From Azorinus chamasolen (lineage: Eukaryota > Mollusca > Bivalvia > Cardiida > Solecurtidae): a stretch of 64,000 nt of DNA. Under the pieces are notes generated by a model. It saw only the letters and a program-made list of their open reading frames with translations. It was not told the DNA's origin and did no database searches. The DNA lies in the NCBI GenBank assembly GCA_963576725.1, contig OY755241.1, forward strand, positions 59,393,071 to 59,457,070. The letters are read 5' to 3'. This document shows, piece by piece, positions 27,640 through 37,305 of the stretch. Within the stretch, counting starts at the first letter, position 1; each line of letters begins with the position of its first letter. Position numbers and translations under genes: made by a program.

Positions 27640-27790
27640 TGGTTCCTCCCCTTTTCTGAATATTCATTAAACAAAATGTTGCTTGACACTTAATCACTAA
27701 ATAAAATGTTTTGTATGACAAACGAAGTAGACCTTGATCAAAGGGATTCCAGCAAGGGTCATTTGATCTTGGTCTACACGTTTGCAATGG
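27640..27790 (-). mobile_element. TTAA-1a MITE, diverged fragment
   Basis: A hairpin ACAAACGAAGTAGACCTTGA... with its partner TTGATCTTGGTCTACACGTT (27717-27787) and the arm TGAATATTCATTAAAC. The ends are not recognisable. Confidence 0.55.
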
Positions 27791-28004
27791 TTTTATATAC
27801 TCGGATCCCCGCTTTTCATGGTTGAACCGCCAACTGTTAGCACGCATGTCGCGAATTTGATAATAACTATAATCAAACTTTGGATACATTGTCATCTCGT
27901 CAGAACTAAACTATTTGTATAGCATTTTTTAGAAAGAAAATTGTTTTTTTAGAATAGAATGAGTGCACTTTTCTGCCAACAGAGGAATAAGTGGTTGAGC
28001 TTGT
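27791..28004. other. Unassigned spacer
   Basis: Nothing recognised. Confidence 0.3.
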
Positions 28005-28206
28005 TGAGCCCTCTAATACGACCACCAAAAATTAGCATACTTCTGAGTGGCAGAGGCAGGTGGTAGCTTAATACAGGGCGAAAGTTATGCAGAAAGCTCC
28101 TATAGGAGCTTTCTGCATAACTTTCGTCCTGTATTAAGCAACCACCTGCTTTAAACGACACCAGTGGCTGTTTATTAAGTGGTCGCATTAGCGGGGTTTT
28201 ACTGTA
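28005..28206 (+). mobile_element. TA-5 MITE, left end diverged
   Basis: GAGCCCTCTAATACGACCAC to GCATTAGCGGGGTTTTACTGTA. The hairpin at about 28051-28148 is near perfect, GGCAGGTGGTAGCTTAATAC...AGCTCCTATAGGAGCT and complement. Confidence 0.8.
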
Positions 28207-28632
28207 CTTTTACAAACAGTGTAAGCTCACTTATTGCACCGAGTACATGTAATTCCACATCTCATTAGGATCCAAACTATTTCACTCTCTGACATGTTTT
28301 AAATCTTATGTTTATTAATGGTATGGCAATGCTGAGTGTTTAATGTCGATAATAATAATTAACACTTGAATTGTTTTAAAATACATTGAGCACAAATTCA
28401 CATTTAGACCTACTCGTCCTACTGGACACTAATATCCATAGCGTATGTACTTTAGTAGAAAATATACTTTATATAAATAAGAAAAAATGTGTATCGGAAT
28501 CTATCTGATTAAGGTCTACACTGTTTGCTAAAGCGTAACTATTATCTATCTATTCAACTATTCAAGTAATGTGCTAAAACATCGATTTGTTCAGGCATAT
28601 CTGACTAGCAATCTCATGAACGCTGCTGGGAC
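28207..28632. other. Unassigned stretch, about 425 bp
   Basis: AAGGTCTACACTGTTTGC (28511-28528) is a stray hairpin arm; otherwise nothing recognised. Confidence 0.3.
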
Positions 28633-28841
28633 TGCAGTAAAACCCTTCTAAACCGGATATTAAATTTGGTATAAATATCGGTCTTGGAGACAGGTGGCAG
28701 CTTAATGCAGGGTGAAAGTCATGCAGAAAGCTCCTCTAGGAACTTTCTGCATGACTTTCACCCTGCATTAAGGTGCCACCTGCCCAAAAGTATCTTAATT
28801 ATTCACTATTAGAATTCCGGTTCAGAGGGTATTTTACTGTA
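28633..28841 (+). mobile_element. TA-4 MITE, complete (reference copy)
   Basis: TGCAGTAAAACCCTTCTAAA to CAGAGGGTATTTTACTGTA. The hairpin (about 28691-28786) GACAGGTGGCAGCTTAATGC...AAGCTCCTCTAGGAACTT... is near perfect, and AACCGGAT and ATTCCGGTT mark the outer arms. Confidence 0.85.
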
Positions 28842-28979
28842 CTTACAATAACGATAATGCTGTGGATACAAAACAATTGAACAACCTACTCAGTCAGAAT
28901 TAGGACAGGTCATGCCACATGCCATCAATCATAGAACTGTCAATAACCATCTCTGAAATAAACAACACACGAACGTCTC

Positions 28980-29102
28980 GCTAATACGGCCAGTCAAAAG
29001 GAGTCTTATTCTAGATTTTTTTTAAAACAGATGATTGCTTAATGCAGGTCAAAAATGATACAGCTCGCTCCTGTAGGACGTTCTGTGCCCCCCCCCCCCC
29101 CC
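28980..29102 (+). mobile_element. TA-3 MITE left half ending in poly-C
   Basis: GCTAATACGGCCAGTCAAAA, TTGCTTAATGCAGGTCAAAA, CTCGCTCCTGTAGGACGTTC, then a run of about 15 C at 29088-29102. Confidence 0.6.
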
Positions 29103-29291
29103 ACATACCTACTGATATTTATGAACAAAATAGTTATAGTGAAATAACGGAATGCGGAACACCGTAGCCATGTTAGAAAGTAAAGAAACAAATCTATCAA
29201 ATTTCATTAGCAATCAGAGAAGATCCTGATCATCTAGGTCTACTCTGTTTGCAAATACGTGAAAACACGTTTATATGAGGGAAAGGGTTAA
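29103..29291 (-). mobile_element. TTAA-1a MITE, distal terminus missing
   Basis: It starts inside CATACCTACTGATATTTATG and ends GAGGGAAAGGGTTAA. The hairpin has lost its apex (AGATCCTGATCATCTAGGTC). Confidence 0.7.
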
Positions 29292-29384
29292 CCCTCTTTT
29301 ATTTTTATATACCATACGGTCCCTTTAGCGAGACTCTACAGTATTTCGAGGACCGACCGGACAATTTATTCACAGCTACACTTT

Positions 29385-29604
29385 AGTTCTTTACTCCATG
29401 ACTAATCAAGGCAGAGGCAGCGCCCTCATGAATATTAATTAACCTAATCTCTAGGGACTAATGGATTTTTATCATGACAGAAACTGTAGTCATATATTAG
29501 TTCATAAGTAAATAGAGCAGACCCTGATCTGGGTCTTCACTGTTTAGAAAGGCGTATTTGGAATCTGACATGGATATCCGTGGAGTAAATGTATATACAT
29601 TTAA
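29385..29604 (-). mobile_element. TTAA-1b MITE, diverged
   Basis: TTTACTCCATGAC, CATGAATATTAATTAACC, TATCATGACAGAAACTGTAG, a short hairpin AGCAGACCCTGATCTGGGTC and GTGGAGTAAATG. Confidence 0.6.
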
Positions 29605-29850
29605 CCCTTTCCCTCATATAAACGTGTTTTCAAGCATTTGCAAACAGAGTAGACCCAGATCAGACGGCTCCTAGAGGAGACGTCTGATCAGGGTCTACTC
29701 TGTTTGCTAACAGTATTTAATAGATATGTTTCTTTGCTTTCTAAAATGTCTACAATGTTCCACCTTGCATATTTCTTTATAACTATTTCGTTAATGAATA
29801 TTCAGTAGGTATTGAAATTTGGAATAAACGTAGAACAGGGAAAGGGTTAA
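29601..29850 (+). mobile_element. TTAA-1a MITE, complete (reference copy)
   Basis: 250 bp, TTAACCCTTTCCCTCATATA to GAACAGGGAAAGGGTTAA; the terminal inverted repeat is TTAACCCTTTCCCT. The hairpin (29640-29708) TGCAAACAGAGTAGACCCAG... has apex GGCTCCTAGAGGAGAC. The right arm has TTTCTAAAATGTCTACAATG and GAATATTCAGTAGGTATTG. Ends and TTAA fit piggyBac-like MITEs. Confidence 0.9.
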
Positions 29851-29889
29851 GCAACTTACTACACTCATTAATTCCCCTAGCCTTTAAGG

Positions 29890-30097
29890 AAAACCCGTCC
29901 AGATTTTATTTTGGAACCCGTCCATTTTTTATTTTGGAACCCGTCCAGATTTTATTTTGGAACCCGTCCAGTTTTTATTTTGGAACCCGTCCAATACAGT
30001 TTTTATTTTGGAACCCGTCCAGTTTTTATTTTGGAACCCGTCCAGTTTTTATTTTTGAACCCGTCCAGATTTTATTTTGGAACCCGTCCAGTTTCTA
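29890..30097 (+). repeat. 23-bp minisatellite
   Basis: About nine units of CCCGTCCAGTTTTTATTTTG plus GAA. One unit carries a 5-bp insertion near 29992 (CCAATACAG). Confidence 0.9.
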
Positions 30098-30156
30098 TGT
30101 TGAGGGGAGCACAGTAAATAAACTATTTCCTGGTATACGTCATTTTCATCGATGAG

Positions 30157-30233
30157 TTCAGAAAACAGTGTAGACCCTGATCAGAGATTTCGGAGCCCTC
30201 GGATCTTGCTGTACACTGTTTGTCTATGTCGTT
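30157..30233. mobile_element. Eroded TTAA-type hairpin
   Basis: AAAACAGTGTAGACCCTGAT...TTGCTGTACACTGTTTGTC without family arms. Confidence 0.5.
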
Positions 30234-30484
30234 TTAACCCTTGGCTTGCTATTCGCGTCAATATACCTACCTGTAAATAGTGAAGACCCAGATGAGACAG
30301 CTCCTGCAGGAGCTGTCTCATCAGGGTCTGCACTATTTACAAGTTGAGTGTGCAACCAGTGAACGCCACAGCAGTGATTGCACAGCGAAATACTTGTACA
30401 CAGTTGAGATATATATAATTATACAACAGGGCATGGGTGAAAGAAGGAGAAATGTATTTTAAAATTCAGAAAGAGAATGGTTAA
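30234..30484 (+). mobile_element. TTAA-5 MITE, complete
   Basis: 251 bp, TTAACCCTTGGCTTGCTATT to AAAGAGAATGGTTAA. Its hairpin is intact with apex AGCTCCTGCAGGAGCT. Confidence 0.9.
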
Positions 30485-30837
30485 TGCATACTGTGTGCCA
30501 ATGAGTAAAATTAAACGCAGCTTTATCTGACCTAGTTCACGTTCCTCTTTTAACCTAAGCACTGACATTGCTAGTGCTAAACAATTAAAGTTTAATGCTC
30601 ATTTATTCACGGAATCGTACAAATTGAGACATACAATTAGTAGTTCGACCCACATTCTTTCTCAGTTTACTGATGATATTCTACAGTCAACATCGATCAA
30701 CATAAAAAACGCATGAATTTTCTTGAGTACTTGCAACATTCTCCTCAATTTAGCTAGATTAGTGATTGGTTTTTCAAGAGAGAAATTACCGGCAAAATCG
30801 GCGAAGTCGGCGTTGTAAGGAGTTATCTTTAACGTGT
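30485..30837. other. Unassigned stretch, about 350 bp
   Basis: No repeat family recognised. Confidence 0.35.
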
Positions 30838-31620
30838 TATATTACAAACGAAATAAGTATAGTAATTTTACAAACTTTAATTCTACAAGGGGCCAGGTAA
30901 GATGATTAAATTAAAACATTTTCAAGAACCGTTCCTTCGAGACGATTCAAAAGAGAGGTCACAACATAGGGTTTGGTGAAGAAATGAAGACGTTAGCGTG
31001 CTATACAGGAAACGAAAAAGTATAGTAATTTCTCTAACATTTTACAAACTTTAATGCTACAGAGTCCAGGTAAGATGATAAAACTAAAACATTTTCAAGA
31101 ACGTTTCCTTTATTTTCCCCACTAGAGAGACGGTTCTAAAGAGAAGTCACAATATAGTGTTTGGTGAAGAAATGACGGCGTTAGCGTGCTATACTGGAAA
31201 CGAAAAAGTATAGTAATTTCTCTAATATTTTTCACAAAACCCTTTGTTGTGACCACTCTTTAGATTCGTCTCTTCGAGACGATTCTAATGAGAGGTCACA
31301 GCATAGGGTTTGGTGAAGAAATTATGACGTTAGCGTAGTATACTGGAAACGAAAAAAGTATGTTAATTTCTCTAACATTTTACAAACGTTAATTCTACAG
31401 GGGTAAGATGATTTAATTAAAACATTTTCAAGGACGGTTCCTTTATTTTCTTCACTAAACCCTATGTTGTGACCACTCTTTAGAATCGTCTCGGAAAGTC
31501 ATGTCTCCACCAAACCCTATTTTGTGACCAAATAGTGGTAAAACATGGGGATTTGGCGGAGGAAGGAAGAAATTATTCTTGTAAATGTTTTAATTTACGC
31601 ATCTTATCTGGACATCTGTA
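30838..31620. repeat. Tandem array built from FB-T foldbacks
   Basis: The spacer GGAAACGAAAAAGTATAGTA...TTTACAAACTTTAAT...CAGGTAAGATGAT recurs at about 30845, 31010, 31195 and 31340. Each is followed by part or all of the FB-T palindrome (GACGATTC..., GGTCACAACATAGGGTTTGG). The last copy (31440-31620) ends in the usual tail TTACGCATCTTATCTGGAC. Palindromes are increasingly truncated toward the left. Confidence 0.75.
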
Positions 31621-31781
31621 AAATAATAACAGCATTAGAACGCGTATGAGTAAGTACTAACGAATAGGTTCTCTGATAAAAATTAATCGTTTGGCGTAGC
31701 AAACCGTGTAGGGGCCATACGAGATTCTGTATTTTGTCATGCAGTGTAGAATCTGACCAGATTTCTGTTCATAGAAATAAC
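31621..31781. other. Unassigned spacer
   Basis: Nothing recognised. Confidence 0.3.
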
Positions 31782-32200
31782 CAGAGCAACAGATAAAGGT
31801 GTGTACATATACTAGTGTTCGATCCCGGGTCTGGGCGGGTATGTTTTTTTATAAGAACATCCGGGTACATTTGGCACCCAAAGTTGAGCTGTGACTGTAT
31901 GAGCTTCGAGTTCGATTCCCAGTCGTACCATACCCATAGAAAATTTGTGACATATTCTCACAGTGCGTTAAAATTCGCCCCAAGTTTCCAATAGAAACTT
32001 GGAATTTCAACTTGCTGTGAGAGCATGTCACAGTGTGTAGGTTTATCATCACTTGTACGGCCTTGCTGTACCAGCGTGCTTTTATGGCGACGTGGTAGAC
32101 TGCATGACTGCGAACCTGGCGACCCGGGTTCGATCCCGGGTCAGAGCGGGTATGTTTCCATATAAGAACACCCGGTTGGCACCCAACTTTAATAACCCAC
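31782..32200 (+). mobile_element. tRNA-like SINE, Ser/Leu-like head, with partial copy
   Basis: An FB-T tail (AGCAACAGATAAAGGTG) leads into GTTCGATCCCGGGTCTGGGC (31815) and TATAAGAACATCCGGG. A fuller copy follows with AACTTGCTGTGAGAGCATG, CACTTGTACGGCCTTGCTG, the A-box-like GACGTGGTAGACTGC, CTGCGAACCTGGCGAC, a perfect B-box GGTTCGATCCC and TATAAGAACACCCGGTTGG. Flanking body sequences make this a SINE, not a tRNA gene. Confidence 0.6.
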
Positions 32201-32239
32201 TTGGTAATTTATATTTAAATAATTAGTAATAATTAGAAA

Positions 32240-32430
32240 CTCGTGGAGTGTTCTTTGAGTAAGAATTCGGGACGATTTCTTGTGTAGAAGGGGTGTGTGT
32301 AGCCGGGTAGAGATTGTGGTGAAACAATTGATAGGCTTTACTGTGTGGCTTGGTAGCTCAGTCGGTAGAGTGTTGGTATGGTAAGCCAAATGCCCTGGGT
32401 TCGAGTTTCAGTCGAGTCACAATATTTTCA
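32240..32430 (+). mobile_element. tRNA-like SINE, Thr-like head
   Basis: AATTCGGGACGATTTC, GTAGCCGGGTAGAGATTGTG, then GGTAGCTCAGTCGGTAGAGT with anticodon arm TTGGTATGGTAAGCCAA and B-box GGGTTCGAGTTTC. The acceptor TGTGGCT can pair with AGTCACA only with three extra nucleotides, so it is tRNA-derived. It is in inverted orientation to the copy at 2816. Confidence 0.6.
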
Positions 32431-32469
32431 CCATGTTACATTTTTGGGGCTCGTCCCATACGAATTCAG

Positions 32470-32652
32470 GACGAATTTCAACTTGCTGGGGGAGTATGCC
32501 ACAGTGTGTAGGTTTATTATCACTTATACGGTATTGCTGCACTAGAGCGCTTGCTTTTGATAGCGACGTGGTCGAGTGCATGACTGCGAACCTGGCGACC
32601 TGGGTTCGATCCCGGGTCTGAGCAGGTATTTTCTATATAAGAACACCCGGTT
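32470..32652 (+). mobile_element. tRNA-like SINE, second Ser/Leu-like copy
   Basis: GAATTTCAACTTGCTGGGGG, TATACGGTATTGCTGCAC, GCGACGTGGTCGAGTGCATG, GGTTCGATCCCGGG and ATATAAGAACACCCGG are collinear with 31990-32180, 478 bp upstream. Confidence 0.6.
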
Positions 32653-32653
32653 A

Positions 32654-32744
32654 CGAGGAGCTTTCTGCATGACTTTCGCCATGCATTAAACAGCCACCTG
32701 CCTAAAAGGGTCTTAATCCTTCGAATAATCGAAATTTTACTGTA
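32654..32744 (+). mobile_element. TA-4 MITE, right half
   Basis: GGAGCTTTCTGCATGACTTT, GCATTAAACAGCCACCTGCC and GAAATTTTACTGTA; it starts at the hairpin apex. Confidence 0.7.
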
Positions 32745-33095
32745 TGTGATATGTTATTAACATTGGAACTTTCTGAGGAGACCTTGTAAGATGAATACAT
32801 AATGTAGTTCTGGTTTCTCAGAAACTGATTACATGTTAAAGAAGTTGTCGGCCTTAGAGGAGCGTTTCATTTTTTAATGGCAGACACATCTGCCATTTCT
32901 ATTTATTAAAAGCCAGACGCCCTTTTGGGAGTTGGGAATCAGAGAATAGCCCAACAAAAGGAAGTCGACAGCACCTTATAATTGTATTCATAACTGAATG
33001 TAATTCCCCTGCACAACCCGTGATTGGAAATTCTTTTTTGCCATGATCAGGCAACTGAAAGCGCTATTTAACACGTTGAATGCGGGAAATGAGCG
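32745..33095. other. Unassigned stretch, about 350 bp
   Basis: A small hairpin GGCAGACACATCTGCC (32880-32895) is the only structure seen. Confidence 0.35.
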
Positions 33096-33440
33096 TACAG
33101 TGAAACCCCTATAATGCGAACACCAACACAGGCATAACTCTGCGTCTTAACCCTTCTCTTGCTGATTTTTAAAATACATTTCTCATTCTTTACCCATGTC
33201 CTGTTGTATAATTACATATATATCACTGTGTACAAGTATTTCGCTGTGCAATCACTGCTGTGGAGTGCATTGGTTGCACAATCAACTTGTAAATAGTGCA
33301 GACCCTGGTGAGACAGCTCCTGCAGGAGCTGTCTCATCTGGGTCTTCACTATTTACAGGCAGGCATATTGACGTGAATAGCAAGCGAAGGGTTATGGGCA
33401 GGTGGTAGCTAAATTCAGGACGAAAGTTATGCAGAAAGTC
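33096..33440 (+). mobile_element. TA-5 MITE left half, host of a nested TTAA-5
   Basis: TACAGTGAAACCCCTATAAT, GCGTCTTAA, then after the insertion GGGCAGGTGGTAGCTAAATT and GGACGAAAGTTATGCAGAAA. The right half beyond the apex is absent. Confidence 0.7.
33147..33395 (-). mobile_element. TTAA-5 MITE, complete, nested
   Basis: TTAACCCTTCTCTTGCTG to AGCAAGCGAAGGGTTAT. The hairpin (33290-33358) is perfect over most of its length. One TTAA border has mutated to TTAT. Confidence 0.9.
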
Positions 33441-33507
33441 CCTGCACTGTTTGTTGAACCCATTGATGTAAATTGTTTATACATGTACCAGCAACTACAT
33501 GTATTTT

Positions 33508-33705
33508 ATACAACCTCTTTGAATAAATCTACCGAAAAGGAGCTCTAACTGGAGAAAAGGACAATTTTAGAATTTCGTAGTTTGAAACCATTTTGATTAA
33601 TTGAGCATTTGTCCTATAGGAGCAAATGCAATATTTATCACAATGGTAGCACAACATAACTTTTACAGAGTCGTCAAAAGTCGTCAATATGAGGGAATGG
33701 GTTAA
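33508..33705 (-). mobile_element. TTAA-2 MITE, one end missing
   Basis: CAACCTCTTTGAATAAATCT, GAAACCATTTTGATTAATTG...GTCCTATAGGAGCAAATGC and TATGAGGGAATGGGTTAA. Confidence 0.75.
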
Positions 33706-34100
33706 AGAGGAAGTCCCAACAATGAACGCATATTTTCAATAATATCATACAACTTGGTATTGATATTTATTATGCTCAATCATTATTATGAACATTGTCA
33801 ATTTGAATTTATATCGAAAAAAGTCCATGTGATACAAAATAAACAGTTTTCATCAATACTTATAATTGTTGTTCTACAACAAACTATTATCGGCCTTTTC
33901 CGTTCAAATTTTCTTCGTTTTGCCGATGATCACCCAATCCCGCGAAAAGTGCGAACAGATACTAAGCTAAAACCCGAAACGAATGAAACTGAAACATTGG
34001 GGACTAAATCGGAATCGTCGATATCAAACACATGGGTATTTTGTCATTTCAACGTTTATTGGATAGGTTTTCTTACGATATACTACTTTTCAGCAATTTT
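33702..34100. mobile_element. AGT MITE, one end lost
   Basis: TTAAAGAGGAAGTCCCAACA starts at the TTAA shared with the previous element. The interior ATTTTCAATAATATCATA, GATACAAAATAAACAG and TTGCGATATACT-like text follow, then homology fades near 34095. A 144-codon open frame across it is incidental. Confidence 0.7.
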
Positions 34101-34298
34101 CAATTTAATTTGTAACTGTATATACATCGTCATAAGTATTTCTGGTCAACCAATACTTGTCTATCATGCGTTTCCATTTCTTTACTAAAACTTGATAGTT
34201 GGACATGCTGATATATCATTGGTTTTGCTTAAACAATGATGACTTCAACGGTTAAGCCTTCTACAATTTATGAAGAACGAATTCCACAATCCCTTCAT

Positions 34299-34415
34299 TC
34301 ATTCACTAAATCCTATGAGACAATTCGAAAGGGTGGCCATAACATAGTTCAGAAATAACCATTAGCAAATGGGCAAAACATTATTGGAATGAAGAATTTT
34401 TGTGGAGAAATGACA
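34299..34415. mobile_element. FB-T remnant
   Basis: TTCACTAAATCCTATGAGAC, AATTCGAAAGGGTGGCC and TTGTGGAGAAATGAC; the palindrome is mostly gone. Confidence 0.5.
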
Positions 34416-34423
34416 AAATGTAG

Positions 34424-34746
34424 TACACTTGAACTTCGATAACTCGAACTTCAAGGGACCATATAAAGTAGTTCGAGATAACAGAAGTTCGAGTTATCCG
34501 ATATCAAATCTGAACAATTTCTCAAGGCTACAATTTAATACAGGTCAAAACTAATGATGAAACCTCCTGTAGGAGCTTTCAGCATTACTTTAGATCTGTA
34601 TTAAACTATCACGTGTGTTTCTAGATATCAGAAGCGATATATTTTGAAGCAATTCTGCAATGTTAGTTTTGGAAGGACTGGACTTTTTGTTCGAGTTATC
34701 CCAAAGTTTGAGTTATCCGAGTTCGACATATCAAAGTTCAATTGTA
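34424..34746 (-). mobile_element. TA-2 MITE, complete
   Basis: TACACTTGAACTTCGATAAC to TATCAAAGTTCAATTGTA. Hairpin GGTCAAAACTAATGATGAAA.. with apex CCTCCTGTAGGAGC. Confidence 0.8.
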
Positions 34747-34909
34747 TTTGAAATCGCACCACTATCCGTTACTCTGACTGACTTTGCACGTTTTGTTTCT
34801 TTAAAGCAATACAAAGGCGTATGTCCAAGGTGGTAGTTGGACTCAATGAAGCCCGGTGTGAAATTTGTATAAAGTCGATGCCTATAGTCTGTTTCACTTA
34901 AATTAAAAA

Positions 34910-35113
34910 CAGCCAAAACCTCTCTCAACCGGATTTTGATCTATCTAAGCTGGATTTTCACACAGGTGGCATTAATGCAGGGCAAAAGTCATGCTGGAAG
35001 CTTCTAAAGGAGATTTCCACACCCCTTTCGCCCAACATTAAGCAGCCATCCGCCTAAAACAGAATTAGACACGATTATTCACCGAGAGTTCAATTTAGAA
35101 GACTTTTACTGTA
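34910..35113 (+). mobile_element. TA-4 MITE, diverged
   Basis: CAGCCAAAACCTCTCTCAAC, CACAGGTGGCATTAATGCAG, apex AGCTTCTAAAGGAGAT and AAGACTTTTACTGTA. Confidence 0.7.
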
Positions 35114-35344
35114 TACACCAGTACATATAAGTAAGCGAAGACAGACTTTTAAGTGTCGACTTTAAGCAGTTCTGACACCAGGATCCTGTAGAAGCGTTTA
35201 CTAACAGTTCTAGTCTGGCCAAGCGTCGATGCTTCCATTAATGGCCGACATTCAATGTGTTAAGAGACGAGTACAGTGTAAAAGAAAACAATAGAGATAT
35301 GTCCTTGAATCTTCAACTCCTAGCACTGTTAGTACTATCACAAC
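35114..35344. other. Unassigned spacer
   Basis: Nothing recognised. Confidence 0.3.
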
Positions 35345-35552
35345 TACAGTAAATCCCCGATTGTTCGAACACTAACACAAGCATCATTATCGGTCTTTAA
35401 GACAGGTGGCAGCTTAATGCAGGGTGACAGTCATGCAGAAAGCTCCTGGAGGATCTTTCTGCATGACTTTCACCTTGCATTAACCAGCCATCTGTCTTAA
35501 AGGGCATCAATTCCTCATTACTAAAATTTCGGAGTATCGAGCTTTTATTGTA
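35345..35552 (+). mobile_element. TA-4 MITE, complete
   Basis: TACAGTAAATCCCCGATTGT to GAGCTTTTATTGTA. Hairpin GACAGGTGGCAGCTTAATGC... apex AGCTCCTGGAGGATCT. Confidence 0.8.
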
Positions 35553-35587
35553 CCTGCAATGACTCCTTCAAAGATGCCAAAATACAG

Positions 35588-35784
35588 CATGGAAACAGTG
35601 CAATCACAGATCAAACGTCGCCTTTTGACGGCGGCATCTGATCAGGAACTTCACTAATTGTCTCAATCTCTAGTTCTACGTCTGTGGTTTATTACTTTGC
35701 AATTTGCAATTGTTTATCTCAACTCTTTATTTGGCCAACACGTTGGAACAAAGTTGGCTTGTAGACGACCATTAGAAAAGTTAA
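35588..35784 (-). mobile_element. TTAA-6 MITE, one end missing
   Basis: Hairpin AGTGCAATCACAGATCAAAC...CGCCTTTTGACGGCGGCATC, then TTGTCTCAATCTC, TTTATCTCAACTC and GACGACCATTAGAAAAGTTAA. Confidence 0.7.
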
Positions 35785-35984
35785 CTGTTAATGCATATTT
35801 CGTCAGCATGGACGATCTAAAACTTCAACTGAAGAGCCACTCAGTGTCTCTGTTGATAAAATAATTGCTAATGCATTCACGAAAGCGTCCTTGGCATGAC
35901 ACAAGTTTAATGCTCATTTACCTTACACCGCGGTGAAACATTTTGAATGCAATGTTTATTGTTTCCGATTTGAATCAGCTTTAA

Positions 35985-36110
35985 CATTTAGGAAACAATT
36001 GTTCGAGTGTTAAACAGTTTGGAGCCTGATGAGACGCCGAGTTACTCGGCGTCTCATCTGGATCCAAGCTGTTTTGCAAATGCGAGTCAGGTCGAGAACA
36101 GCCGTTTAAT
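35985..36110 (+). mobile_element. TTAA-4 MITE, hairpin and right arm
   Basis: AAACAGTTTGGAGCCTGATG with apex GACGCCGAGTTACTCGGCGTC and GCTGTTTTGCAAATGCGAGT. Arms are perfect for about 20 nt. Confidence 0.7.
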
Positions 36111-36189
36111 GGTAAACCCTTCGCATTCTGAATTGTGGAATGTCCCATTAGTGTGTAGCAGACAAGTCCATTTAGTACCAAAGGTTAAA

Positions 36190-36265
36190 TGATCGTTTAA
36201 TGACAAAAAGTGTAGACTCACCTCTAGGAGGCGTCCCATCCGGGTCTACATTTTCGGAGATGTCA
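36190..36265. mobile_element. Truncated TTAA-type hairpin
   Basis: AAAGTGTAGACTCACCTCTAGG...CGTCCCATCCGGGTCTACATTTT retains parts of both arms without family ends. Confidence 0.4.
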
Positions 36266-36539
36266 TTGAGCTTGGTATCTGCATTTAAAATTCCTGTTCA
36301 AATCATTAATTGTATTTCATACGCCTTGATTTTGTCGGAATCAAATAGCATTTAATTTCTCAAATCTGTTTCAATTCTCTCATCATTAAGCTAAATTAAT
36401 TACCGGGCCCTAGCTCCGAGACAGAGGAGACACTGAGGAGACGTCTGTTCAATCATGGTATTTTGAGTTGGAATGCAAAGTAGCTGCGTATTATGCCAGA
36501 TATAATAAAACTACGTAGTAAGGGTGACTTTAAACACAA
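36266..36539. other. Unassigned stretch
   Basis: Nothing recognised. Confidence 0.3.
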
Positions 36540-36716
36540 GTAAAGAATCGATTAGTCGAACACTCAAGTCCGTATCATTATCGATCTTTAAGGCAGAGGG
36601 CAGCTAAATGCAGGGTGAACGTCATAAAGGAACTTCCACCCTGCATCAGTCACTTTCCTAAACAAGGGTCAACATTCTTGTATACTAAATATCGAAATCT
36701 CTAAGTTTAACAGTAT
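36540..36716 (+). mobile_element. TA-4 MITE, diverged
   Basis: GATTAGTCGAACACTCAAG, ATCTTTAAGGCAGAGGGCAG, a shortened hairpin GCAGGGTGAACGTCATAAAG / CTTCCACCCTGCATC and a decayed terminus. Confidence 0.55.
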
Positions 36717-36719
36717 TGA

Positions 36720-37203
36720 TTTATCCCTTTCCTTGTTCTATGTTTATTTCCAAGTTTCAATACCTACTCCATGCTAACCCTTCGCTTGCTATTCACGTCA
36801 ATATACCTACCTGTAAATAGTGAAGACCCAGATGAGACAGCTCCTGCAGGAGCTGTCTCATCAGGGTCTGCACTATTTACAAGTTGATTGTGCAACCAGT
36901 GCACTCCACAACAGTGATTACTCAGCGATATACTTGTACGCAGTGAAGATGTATGTAATTATACAACAGGACATGGGTAAAGAAGGAGAAATGTATTTTA
37001 AAATTCAGCAAGCGAAGGGTTAAAGGTCAAAATAGTTATAATGAAATATGAAAGGTTCTGACATTGTAGCCATTTTAAAAAACTAAAGAAACAAATATAC
37101 CAAATTCCATTACCAAACGGTAATAGGCTATAGGAGCCGTCTGATCTGGGTCTACTCTGTTTGAAAATGCGTAAAAACACGTTTATATGAAGGAAAGGGT
37201 TAA
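36720..37203 (-). mobile_element. TTAA-1a MITE, host of a nested TTAA-5
   Basis: TTATCCCTTTCCTTGTTC...CAATACCTACTCCATG on the left and GTCAAAATAGTTATAATG...GAAGGAAAGGGTTAA on the right form one minus-oriented element. One hairpin arm is deleted, leaving ACGGTAATAGGCTATAGGAGCC. Confidence 0.8.
36774..37023 (+). mobile_element. TTAA-5 MITE, complete, nested
   Basis: 250 bp, CTAACCCTTCGCTTGCTATT to CAGCAAGCGAAGGGTTAA. The hairpin (36812-36881) is near perfect. Confidence 0.9.
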
Positions 37204-37204
37204 G

Positions 37205-37305
37205 ACATGTGGTATATTTATACAAGACGAACATTATACAGAAAGTTCAATTAGAGGCTGTTTCTACATTACTTTCGTTCAGCATCAAGCACATTACACG
37301 TAGAA
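37205..37305. mobile_element. TA-type hairpin fragment
   Basis: GACATGTGGTATATTTATAC, AAGACGAACATTATACAG, TTACTTTCGTTCAGCATCAA; decayed stem of a TA-4 or TA-5 copy. Confidence 0.4.

Noticed and set aside
30895..31075. CAGGTAAGA splice donor-like sites
   Set aside because: They occur in the repeated spacer of the FB-T array and have no open frame upstream.
33754..34188. 144-codon + strand frame
   Set aside because: It lies within an AGT MITE and is not open in the other copies.
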